This document shows positions 44,001 through 50,579 of a stretch of 64,000 nt of DNA, one piece after another. Numbering within the stretch: position 1 is the stretch's first letter; each line of letters opens with the position of its first letter. The stretch is from Pantoea septica (GTDB taxonomy: Bacteria > Pseudomonadota > Gammaproteobacteria > Enterobacterales > Enterobacteriaceae): positions 1 to 64,000 of the forward strand of contig NZ_MLJJ01000016.1 of assembly GCF_002095575.1 (NCBI RefSeq). Reading direction: 5' to 3'. The notes under the pieces were generated by a model. It did no database searches. It saw only the letters and a program-made list of their open reading frames with translations, and was not told the DNA's origin. A program made the translations under genes and the position numbers.

Positions 44001-46194
44001 TACCGCCATTCAGGGGTATGCGGGGGTGGGGAAAACCACGCAGTTCCGCACCGTGGCAGCCGCACTCGCCACCGCAGACAACGCCCCGGACATTCGCGGG
44101 CTGGCACCCACGCACCGCGCCGTCAGCGAGCTGTCTGACGCGGGTATCCCGGCGCAGACCATCGCCAGTTTTCTGAGCGAAAGCAGCCAGTGGCAGGCCG
44201 CCGGACAGGCGCGCGACTTCCGCAACACCGTGTTCGTTATCGATGAGTCCTCCATGAACGGCAACGCCCAGCTCGCCTCTCTGATGGACGTGATTGCCGA
44301 AGGCGGCGGCCGTGCAGTGCTGAGCGGTGACCAGGACCAGCTGAAGTCCCTGGAGTCCGGCGCGCCGTTTGCGCTGGCCCTTGAGCGCAGCGCCGCAGAC
44401 GTGGCGGTGATGAAGGAAATTGTGCGTCAGATCCCCGCGCTGAAGCCCGCCGTGGAGGCGGTTATTGCCGGCAACGTGCGTGAGGCGGTCCGCATCACGG
44501 CAGATACCAGCCCGCAGAGCGTGCCGCGCCAGCCGGACGCGTACGTGCCTGAAAGCAGCGCGATGGACGGCAAGACGATGGCTGTGGCTGACGAGACGAG
44601 CGGGCCGGGCCAGGCCCCGGCAGACAAAGAGGGTCCGGACCTGATCGGTATGATTGCAGACGACTACAGCGGGCGGACGCCGGAGGCGCGCGACAATACG
44701 CTCATCGTGGCGGAACTCAACGCCGACCGCGAGGCCATAAACAGCGCGGTGCACAACCGGCTGCAGGCACAGGGGGCGCTGGGTGACGGCGTCACGGTGC
44801 CGCTGCTGGTACGCGTCAACAACAGCAATGCCGATCTGGGCCGGCAAAAGTTCTGGGAGGCGCAGGAGGGCAACGTTGTGCGCCGGGGCGAGCAGTATTT
44901 CAGGGTAGAGGAAACGGATAAGGAAAGCGGCGTGGTGCGCATGGCGGGGCTTGATGGCGCGCCGGACCGCTGGATCAGACCCGCAGAGCTGCGCAAGGAG
45001 GATGTTGCCGTGTTTAAAGAGGTTGAGCGGGAAATCAGCACCGGTGAGAAAGTTCGCCTGACGGCAACGGACCGCGACCGCAACGTGCGCGCCAGCGACA
45101 TGGCCGTGGTGTCAGGCATTACGGAGGAGGGAAAAATTCTCATCGATACCGGCGACCGGCAACTGTCATTCGATCCTGCCGCGCGCTACGCCGACCGCCA
45201 CATGGACTACGGCTACGCCGTCACCACCTACAGTTCGCAGGGCGCGTCCGTGAAGTACCTTATCGGCCTGTTTGGTGAAGAGGGCGCCAGAGGCCGCATG
45301 GCGGCGCTGGACAGCACATACGTAGAGCTCTCAAGGGCAAAGGAGCACGTTCAGACCTACTTCGACAATCTTTCTGGCTGGGCAGCGAAGGTGGAGAGTA
45401 AAAGCGGGCGGCGCCAGACGGTGCACGACGTGCTGATGCGGGCAGAAGACGTGCGGGCAGATCGGGAGATACAGGCGTGGGACAAAAGCCTGCCGGTATC
45501 AGGCACGCGCCTGGCGGACCGGGTGGATCAGGACCTGACGGTGGACGCACGCTTTATGGCCGGGAAAACGCCGGAAATGTTGTGGCCGGTTATCAACGAG
45601 CACGGCCGGCAGCGCGGAAACTGGCACGTTCCGGTATCCCCCTCCACCGGGGAAGTAGACTTTTCAGCCGCCCACTATGAAGGGGCAGCGGACGGCAGTC
45701 GCATCGTGCTGCAGCGCGGGGAAAAGCACGGAAAGGTGCTGGAAGCCGCGGATGTCGCGCAGGCGCTGCAGCTGATGAAGGACAACCCGGAAAGCCCTGT
45801 CGTGCTCTCTGCTGACCACAGTGAACGTCCGGATGCCAGAGGCGCGTCGGCAGCAGCGACGTCGGGTGGGGAGGAGCTGGACCGCCGCGAAGCCGAGGCG
45901 CTGGAGAAAGCCGTTAAGGCCGCGCTGGGGCAGGAGGAGAAAGAGCCGGAGCCTGTTGCGCCTGAAGAGGCGCGGAGCGCACCGGACGACAGAGAAAGCG
46001 AGCGCGAGGCAGCGCTGGCAGCAGCGCTGGAAGAGCTGCAGGAAGAGGAGGCTTTTGATTACCGCGACTACGACCTGTCGCCGGAGCGTGAGGACCGAAC
46101 CGCAATGATGAACGATGAAGTTAACGTGATGCGCCACGAGCGCAGCGAACCTGAGCCGGAGTTTGGCCATAAACCTCAAAAGACGCTGGAGTAG
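41056..46194 (+). CDS. traI: TraI, MobF relaxase and helicase
   Basis: 1712 residues (F: 1756). The relaxase tyrosines fall exactly as in F: YY at 16-17 and YY at 23-24. The metal site is HTHAVVANA with an upstream His in the FMHDTSR segment. A vestigial helicase lies in the middle, and the active helicase has GYAGVGKTT at about 987-995, IDESSM and, near 1390, YAVTTYSSQGAS. The C-terminal part is Glu-rich. It nicks oriT, stays on the 5' end and unwinds the strand that moves. It starts nine bases after traD. Confidence 0.96.
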   Translation: MLSVSAVKSAGKAGAYYTNEDNYYFLGEQSTEWYGTGAENLGLEGPVNRDTFVAVLEGQLPDGTDMRRMEGGVNKHRPGYDLTFSAPKSASVLALVTGDTFLVDAHKEAVRRTLDEVEKLATTRTMTDGITEMEKTGNLVIATFMHDTSRNLEPQMHTHAVVANATLSQNGWKTLSTDISGKQGFTDVVWNEQVSIGALYRGHYRSIIEPAGYQTEDTGPRGEWDITGVPVKPFSSRRQDILDLVGENATAKQKSMAALDSRQAKHFEDPETLREHWQSVLEDTGFDVETFREELAERQQQREAESAGQEEKAATPSVLDGAVREAIERLSSKSVRVTYDDVMTSVLNHVPVREGVYGQARKAIDSAIGHGQLIAVDKNQTLFTTAAHVRDEARLSQLAAGLAEKRGGLTAPAGERGVLAQVADADRAVSLIDVRGGTQFISDLNNSIMAMASENRRPLVVVAADGAARKRQLATFGDKPGVQLMTAEEMKSAELPARPLVLVAEAERFNTSGLHDVLKTAAQHDGATLVTDTHARRTAGFASEVLSAAGVKQFTASPKTENVRVTMVQKDTVEDRLSVAARYYAQEKAQGRQVSLQAGNARTRDQLTIRTREILADEGQLGRVLGEATVRVPVWLDASNRNDRSVYRAGMVLEHHEGQGQKSVFTIAGVSERHNLLTLKDEKGQTQGVSISSIDSHYRLYREKKLELREGEQLRATADLGSRAGSGERLTVTGVKEGRWLFKDTITMENAKGERVRLDRNAPLYADYAYAESFGATRRTEGRVVAVLAGKEVNDATVNMLRRSGSDVIAFTPLDEATIGRRLEENRPVVSVTQGIKSLAGESELTDALRELESRKMSQPERAMRLAIEKATGTDVTFTGVRALAGVINTDRSITPERAQEELSRLVQRGEIFELSGEQGAAGKYISRENFENEVSILRHVAEGKNSVKPLLAGGLSEEKAAGLTDGQREAGNLILTTRDRFTAIQGYAGVGKTTQFRTVAAALATADNAPDIRGLAPTHRAVSELSDAGIPAQTIASFLSESSQWQAAGQARDFRNTVFVIDESSMNGNAQLASLMDVIAEGGGRAVLSGDQDQLKSLESGAPFALALERSAADVAVMKEIVRQIPALKPAVEAVIAGNVREAVRITADTSPQSVPRQPDAYVPESSAMDGKTMAVADETSGPGQAPADKEGPDLIGMIADDYSGRTPEARDNTLIVAELNADREAINSAVHNRLQAQGALGDGVTVPLLVRVNNSNADLGRQKFWEAQEGNVVRRGEQYFRVEETDKESGVVRMAGLDGAPDRWIRPAELRKEDVAVFKEVEREISTGEKVRLTATDRDRNVRASDMAVVSGITEEGKILIDTGDRQLSFDPAARYADRHMDYGYAVTTYSSQGASVKYLIGLFGEEGARGRMAALDSTYVELSRAKEHVQTYFDNLSGWAAKVESKSGRRQTVHDVLMRAEDVRADREIQAWDKSLPVSGTRLADRVDQDLTVDARFMAGKTPEMLWPVINEHGRQRGNWHVPVSPSTGEVDFSAAHYEGAADGSRIVLQRGEKHGKVLEAADVAQALQLMKDNPESPVVLSADHSERPDARGASAAATSGGEELDRREAEALEKAVKAALGQEEKEPEPVAPEEARSAPDDRESEREAALAAALEELQEEEAFDYRDYDLSPEREDRTAMMNDEVNVMRHERSEPEPEFGHKPQKTLE

Positions 46195-46199
46195 ACCCT

Positions 46200-46712
46200 A
46201 TGACAATACTGCTTATTGCGGCCACCGTGGCCGTTTCCCTGATGATGCTGATGGCCTGGCTGCCTGAGTTAAGGGCAGAAGGCGCGCTGCTTCGCCGCTG
46301 GAGTAAGGGAGGCGGCGAGCCCCGCTGCAGTGAGGCCATACAGAACGTGGTTGACGGCTTCATTAAGGATTTTTCAGCCACGCACCGCCTGGCGGAAGCC
46401 GAAACGGCGCGCATCCGGGAGATGAAGGCCCGTCCGGGCATGATGCCGGTGACCCTGCTGCTGCATCCGCAGCTGGTGCGGCGGGAAAAAGGACGCTTTA
46501 CGCGCGGGCGAAACCTGACGTCCGTGTTTGTGGCCACGGGCGTGAGCGCCCTTATCATGCCGCCGCTCGCCGGCATGGCCATGCACAACATGAGCCTGTG
46601 GCTGCTGCCCTTTCTGAACACGGCGGTGTTTTTTGCCGGCCTGCAGCTGCTGCGCTACGCATATTCTGACATGGGCCTGCTGAACGTGCTGGTGACGGGT
46701 AAGCCTGACTGA
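46200..46712 (+). CDS. Hypothetical membrane protein after traI (170 aa)
   Basis: Not recognised. A short N-terminal helix (ILLIAATVAVSLMMLMAWL), a basic amphipathic middle with HPQLVRREKGRFTRGRN, and two C-terminal hydrophobic helices (TGVSALIMPPLAGMAM and WLLPFLNTAVFFAGLQLL). It begins five bases after traI. F has traX here, but the length and pattern do not match the TraX acetylase. Confidence 0.7.
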   Translation: MTILLIAATVAVSLMMLMAWLPELRAEGALLRRWSKGGGEPRCSEAIQNVVDGFIKDFSATHRLAEAETARIREMKARPGMMPVTLLLHPQLVRREKGRFTRGRNLTSVFVATGVSALIMPPLAGMAMHNMSLWLLPFLNTAVFFAGLQLLRYAYSDMGLLNVLVTGKPD

Positions 46713-46797
46713 AAAAACGGCCTGCCGCCCTGCGGTTGGCCGGTCCCTCGCGTCCAGGATTGAAAATCCCGCACGCTCACGACCCCCGGAGAACCCC

Positions 46798-47334
46798 ATG
46801 AAGGTCATTATTTTGCCACTGCTGTTAAGCAGTCTGGTGCTGCTGCCAGATGCAGTTCACGCCGTGGACGCGCCTGGCGTCAGCGTCGGCTTCTCCCCGG
46901 AAGGCAGCGCAGTAGCGCTGGTGCTCGATGTCATTGATCGCGCACAGACGGAAATCCGGCTCGCCGGCTACAGCTTTACATCACCTGAAGTGGCCTCTGC
47001 CCTTATAAGAGCTAAAGCGCGCGGCGTGAATGTGCGCGTGGTGCTCGATGAAAAGGCGAACCAGAACCGTATAAGCCAGTCGGCCATTAACCTGCTCGCA
47101 GCGCGCGACATCCCGGTTCGTCTTAACGGGCAGTACGCCGCCCTGCATGACAAGTTTATCGTCGCTGACGGACGAATGGTTGAAACCGGCAGTTTTAACT
47201 ACACCCGCTCAGGTGCCCGGCACAACAGCGAAAACGCGCTGGTCATCGGAGATATGCCGGCGCTTGCTGATCGCTACCTCCGGCACTGGCAGTCCCGCTG
47301 GGATGCAGGTACAGCGTACAGGCTGTCTTACTGA
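46798..47334 (+). CDS. nuc: Nuc-type endonuclease, phospholipase D superfamily
   Basis: 178 residues with signal peptide (1-23, AVHAVD). One HKD motif: HDKFIVAD with His117, Lys119 and Asp124, followed by GSFNYTRSGA. The size and single motif match Nuc of IncN plasmid pKM101, a dimeric, non-specific nuclease. The leader implies it acts in the periplasm, perhaps on stray DNA. It is the last gene before the replicon. Confidence 0.9.
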   Translation: MKVIILPLLLSSLVLLPDAVHAVDAPGVSVGFSPEGSAVALVLDVIDRAQTEIRLAGYSFTSPEVASALIRAKARGVNVRVVLDEKANQNRISQSAINLLAARDIPVRLNGQYAALHDKFIVADGRMVETGSFNYTRSGARHNSENALVIGDMPALADRYLRHWQSRWDAGTAYRLSY

Positions 47335-47467
47335 CCCACCGTGTTAACCGTCCGTAACGCCGGATCAGCCCGTTCGCCAGCGGCTGTGAGGTATCACAAT
47401 TAAGGCATATTACTGATTTGGCTTATGCTATGCTGCGGAAAGTCTTATTTTGCAGCAGGGTACGAGC

Positions 47468-47722
47468 ATGAGCCCCCGTGATTCAGTAACATCAGCTCCC
47501 GAAAAGAAACGCACCCGTAACAGAGAGCAGCCAACTCCTGATAAGGAACGCGCGCGCGCCTATAAGGCACGAAAGCGTGAAACGCACAGAGCCATCAGTC
47601 TCTTTATCCATACAGAGATGAAAGAGGCGCTGGTTAAGCTTTGTGAGTTAAAGGGAATATCGCAGGCTGAGTTGCTTGAAAAGCTGATTGAGGCGGAAGC
47701 ACGAAGTAATGGAGTGCTGTGA
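47468..47722 (+). CDS. CopB/RepA2-like replication repressor
   Basis: 84 residues from the ATG at 47468 (AGGG ribosome site); a TTG six codons earlier is also open. The basic middle (RARAYKARKRETHRAISLFI) and C-terminus (LVKLCELKGISQAELLEKLI) follow the CopB/RepA2 pattern of IncFII plasmids, small basic proteins that repress the repA promoter. Placement upstream of the antisense RNA and repA fits. Confidence 0.8.
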   Translation: MSPRDSVTSAPEKKRTRNREQPTPDKERARAYKARKRETHRAISLFIHTEMKEALVKLCELKGISQAELLEKLIEAEARSNGVL

Positions 47723-47837
47723 CTGGTCACGTTATTGCCGAAAGCGTTTCTGAGTGATAGATTACGGACAGTTAAGAATTGATGGCTGGCCACGCCGGAA
47801 AGCGGCAGGGATCTGAGGCGGCAGGACCAAATCAGAA

Positions 47838-47915
47838 AAGAAAAACCCCGAAAATCCCTTCAGTTTGGCGACGGATGAGGATTAACGGGGCCCAACACTA
47901 TACTGCACAGGATTA
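47838..47915 (-). ncRNA. copA: CopA-like antisense RNA
   Basis: On the plus strand the CopT target has a stem AACCCCG..AATCC / GGATTAACGGGG (47846-47890) with loop TTTGGCG, much like IncFII R1. On the minus strand the same hairpin is followed by T5CT4, a good terminator, so the RNA would start near 47905-47915 and end near 47838. It would block repA translation. The exact 5' end is an estimate. Confidence 0.7.
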
Positions 47916-47941
47916 TTGCCCTGTGCGGGGAGTATAGATTC

Positions 47942-48013
47942 ATGCCCGGAAAAAGACAATCCGTACTGTGCATACTCTGCCTGCGCAATATAAGCGCCGG
48001 GCGGTATGCATAA
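47942..48013 (+). CDS. RepA leader peptide (Tap/RepA6-like)
   Basis: 23 codons, MPGKRQSVL...SAGRYA. Its stop (48011-48013) overlaps the repA start at 48006 by eight bases, so ribosomes that finish the leader can restart at repA. In IncFII plasmids translation of such a leader is needed for RepA synthesis and is what the antisense RNA blocks. The CGCC at 47995-47998 could pair with GGCG of the CopT loop. Confidence 0.65.
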   Translation: MPGKRQSVLCILCLRNISAGRYA

Positions 48014-48938
48014 GCAGACACCTCTCAATTCATTCTCCCGACCTGACAATCGCCACCGTGGCGATCATTCCACTGCCTGCAAATGCTCTAATCCGGAATG
48101 GTTCGCGCCGAAGGGCTATCGCCGCCTGCCGGGTCAGATGGGCCACGCCATGAGCCGCCTTGTAAATAAGGACAAGCGCACAGGGAAAATGACGCTGCGT
48201 CAGCGCATATCCCGCCATCCCTACTTTGTGCAGCTGCGCGACGTCGCAGGGCGCAAACGTGACTTTCGTCCCGAAAAACAGGCGCTGTATGACGCCATGT
48301 GGCCGCTGTGTGTCCAGCGTGCGGATCTTGCCACCTCTGTTGTCACCTTTAACGGCAGCAAGCTGGCCGATGAACTGAGCCCGAAAGACGAAAATGGCAA
48401 CGTCATTCCGGAAACGCGCGTAGAACCCAGCCGGTTGTCTCGCCTGTTTGAAGAGTGGGAGCGTTACGGCCTGATAGAGCGACCGGACCTTGAAATGGAC
48501 CCCGTAACCGGTTACTGCATGCCGCGTCATATCGTATTGACCGACCAGTTCTGGCAGCTGTGCGGCATCGATATGGACAAATTTCTGGCTGAGCGCAACG
48601 AACGTCTTGCTGCAGAAGCCGACGGCATCATCGAACCGGGCACGCACGCCTCAGTTCGCGCCGCGCGCCGGCGCTGGTATGAAAATATGCGCATGGCCAC
48701 GCTGATCAGTCGTCGTGATAAAGCATCCAGGCAGAAGCGCCGTAAACGGCTGAGTAAACTGCCGCTTGATGACAGGCGTAACGCGATGGCCAGGCTGCTG
48801 CGCACGCGTCCAGTCCACGAGTGGAAAACGCTTCCCCCGGAAGATTTTGATCGCCTGGTCTGGAAATGTCTGCGCCAGCTGGAGCTGGGGCTCGACTATG
48901 AGCCCATGCTGCCTGAAGTACCTGATATAGTTCACTGA
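48006..48938 (+). CDS. repA: RepA, IncFII-type replication initiator
   Basis: 310 residues. The start overlaps the leader peptide. The chain shows the RepFIIA initiator pattern: NPEWFAPKGYRRLPGQMGHAM, LYDAMWPLCVQRADLATSVV, EPSRLSRLFEEWERYGLIE and a basic C-terminal helix (SRQKRRKRLSKLPLDDRR). RepA binds the downstream origin and starts one-way replication. Upstream lies the copB/copA/leader control unit. Confidence 0.92.
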   Translation: MHKQTPLNSFSRPDNRHRGDHSTACKCSNPEWFAPKGYRRLPGQMGHAMSRLVNKDKRTGKMTLRQRISRHPYFVQLRDVAGRKRDFRPEKQALYDAMWPLCVQRADLATSVVTFNGSKLADELSPKDENGNVIPETRVEPSRLSRLFEEWERYGLIERPDLEMDPVTGYCMPRHIVLTDQFWQLCGIDMDKFLAERNERLAAEADGIIEPGTHASVRAARRRWYENMRMATLISRRDKASRQKRRKRLSKLPLDDRRNAMARLLRTRPVHEWKTLPPEDFDRLVWKCLRQLELGLDYEPMLPEVPDIVH

Positions 48939-49044
48939 CATACCCGCCCAATTTTAACCGCCTTGACTGGCGGTGAAGTCGTTTGTGCCGGGCACTGAAC
49001 GCCCTCTTTTGCGCTGGTATTTCTCCTGGCAATCAGTGAATCGT

Positions 49045-49070
49045 GGCCGCAAAATCACTGCGGCCTTTTT
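49045..49070 (+). terminator. Terminator after repA
   Basis: GGCCGCA / TGCGGCC with a seven-base loop, followed by T7; about 105 bases after the repA stop, comparable with the CIS element position of IncFII plasmids. Confidence 0.75.
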
Positions 49071-49250
49071 TACCCACAGTTACCCGCAATCAACATCAGA
49101 AAATTACCTGCAATTACAGTCAGCACTACGCGCAATACAGTCCTGACTTACGTCAGAAAGAATAATCAAAATAATAAATAAGGTTTTCATGCAGACATCT
49201 GGCGAAGATAAATTAAATGATTTCGCTTGCAGCGGCCGCAGGCGTCCGCG
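49066..49250. other. Likely replication origin (oriV) with one DnaA-box-like site
   Basis: TTACCCACA at 49070-49078 is one base off the DnaA box TTATCCACA. Short repeats of TTACCCGCAATCA / TTACCTGCAATTACAG follow, then an AT-rich stretch (49130-49220). This order (repA, terminator, DnaA box, AT-rich) is as in IncFII oriR. The rest of 48939-50041 has no convincing gene. It does have four G(A/T)ACCTGAAG-like repeats (49258, 49346, 49390, 49450) and hairpins such as CTCCCGTCGAAAACGACGGG. Confidence 0.6.
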
Positions 49251-49797
49251 CCGCTCAGAACCTGAAGTAGCTCCCGCCGACAGGCGGCGGGCAATACATA
49301 TTAGTTACATCATTCATTAATACTCTCATTTAACCCCCACCCGAGCCGAACCTGAAACCCCGTGCCCCTCTCCGGCAAAATCCCGGAGCCGTACCTGAAG
49401 CCCGGTTGCCCCACTGACCAGATCCCGCCGCCCTGCCCAAAGGGCCGGTACTTCAAAGTAGCTCCCGTCGAAAACGACGGGCATTGCCCGTCATCATAAG
49501 AAGCTAATTAAATAACATCACGATCGCAGTGCGCATTTCAGCATCGAGGGGCTCCCACCTGAAAAGCGCCGCCGCCCCGGCCAGAGGCCGGGATGGAGTC
49601 GCTTTTATAGATGGATGATGTAACTAGGAATTGAAGCCGCTGTGAGTACTGTCGCTTCAGCACCGGAGAACACGCCCGTAAGCGGCCCTGACGGCCCGCT
49701 AACGCGGAGATACGCCCCGACTGCGGCTACGCCTTGTCGTGACCACTCCGACGGCGCACAGGGGCTTTACATCGCGTTTAGCAGGTTTGGCTTAGCA

Positions 49798-49951
49798 GGG
49801 CAAGGGATGGGTTTGGTGAAACCTATCAAAACGGAACCGGCTTCGCCGGGCTACCAGCGCCGTCCAGCTCTTGTGCAATATGCAACTGCTTCTGGCGCCT
49901 TCATGCCGCTTCGCGGCATTTAAGGGCTGGCTACGCACTGCTCGCCAGCCT
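49798..49951. repeat. 154-bp direct repeat, copy 1 (replicon side)
   Basis: Shares about 85-90% of its bases with 58175-58328, same direction. It has hairpins (GGAACCGGCTTCGCCGGGC, ATGCCGCTTCGCGGCAT). The two copies flank the cadmium/arsenic cargo and the IS110 element. Confidence 0.75.
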
Positions 49952-49972
49952 GTATGTGCTTCTCAAGCCAAT

Positions 49973-50000
49973 ATCCGCTTTGTGCCAAAAGCGGACGTTT
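49973..50000. repeat. Cargo-border palindrome, copy e
   Basis: ATCCGCTTTGTGCCAAAAGC then GGACGTTT. Read on the other strand it matches copies b and d (TCCGCTTTTGGCACAAAGCGGA). It borders the cadmium module next to the replicon. Confidence 0.7.
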
Positions 50001-50041
50001 ACTTTTGATTAAGACGCTTTTTTGAGCGGAGTTTTTAGAGA

Positions 50042-50500
50042 TCAATGAGAATGGCTCCCTGCAAGGTGGCCCGGTGTGATCACTGGCGACACATATTCCG
50101 GCTCTTCAGTCTGCTCCAGCTCACGCAGAATGCCGCAGTCGCGAGTCGCCCGATTTGCGTTGCAGTGACTCCGAAGCTCATTCAACTGGTTTTCCAGCAT
50201 ATTCAGCTCGCAAATCCGGGCCTGAACATGATGAAGATGCTCATCTATCAGAGCGTTCACCGTTCCGCAGTCTGCATCTGGCTGACTGCGCGCCTGCAGC
50301 AATACCCGGATTTCACCATGCGTCATATCAAGCGCCCGGCAGCGACGGATAAACATCAGTCGCTCCAGATGCGTGCTGTCATAATGCCGGTAGTTGTTTG
50401 TCTGGTCGCGTATTGCAGGCTGTAATAATCCTTCCCGTTCGTAATAACGTACGGTTTCAACCTGGCACCCTGCCTGCCGTGCGAGTTCGCCAATTTTCAT
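50042..50500 (-). CDS. cadR: CadR/PbrR-type MerR regulator (Cd/Pb sensing)
   Basis: 152 residues. N-terminal MerR HTH (MKIGELARQAGCQVETVRYY), a dimer helix, and Cys at 78, 113 and 122, matching the metal-binding Cys set of CadR/PbrR. The C-terminus is His-rich (HLAGSHSH). It is divergent from the P-type ATPase gene and would bind the dyad at 50522-50542, twisting the promoter when metal is bound. Confidence 0.9.
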   Translation of the reverse strand: MKIGELARQAGCQVETVRYYEREGLLQPAIRDQTNNYRHYDSTHLERLMFIRRCRALDMTHGEIRVLLQARSQPDADCGTVNALIDEHLHHVQARICELNMLENQLNELRSHCNANRATRDCGILRELEQTEEPEYVSPVITPGHLAGSHSH

Positions 50501-50518
50501 ATTTCACCTCACTCATGC

Positions 50519-50549
50519 TTGACCCTGTAGTTGCTTCAGGGTCTTTAAT
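50519..50549 (+). promoter_or_regulatory. MerR-type promoter and operator of the metal ATPase
   Basis: -35 TTGACC, 19-base spacer, -10 TTTAAT. The spacer contains the dyad ACCCTGTAGTTGCTTCAGGGT (50522-50542). The long spacer with a central dyad is the hallmark of MerR-controlled promoters. Confidence 0.8.
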
Positions 50550-50579
50550 GCCACTATAAGCGATGAACAGGATAAAAAC

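Noticed and set aside
46200..46712. Naming this gene traX
   Set aside because: 170 residues and three helices do not match the larger multi-helix TraX acetylase.
49250..49500. CRISPR array
   Set aside because: The repeats are short, unevenly spaced and degenerate, and there are no cas genes in the window.
49642..49923. 93-codon frame (GTG start) near the origin
   Set aside because: Half of it is the 154-bp repeat, whose second copy is not open in the same way; hairpin-rich and not protein-like.
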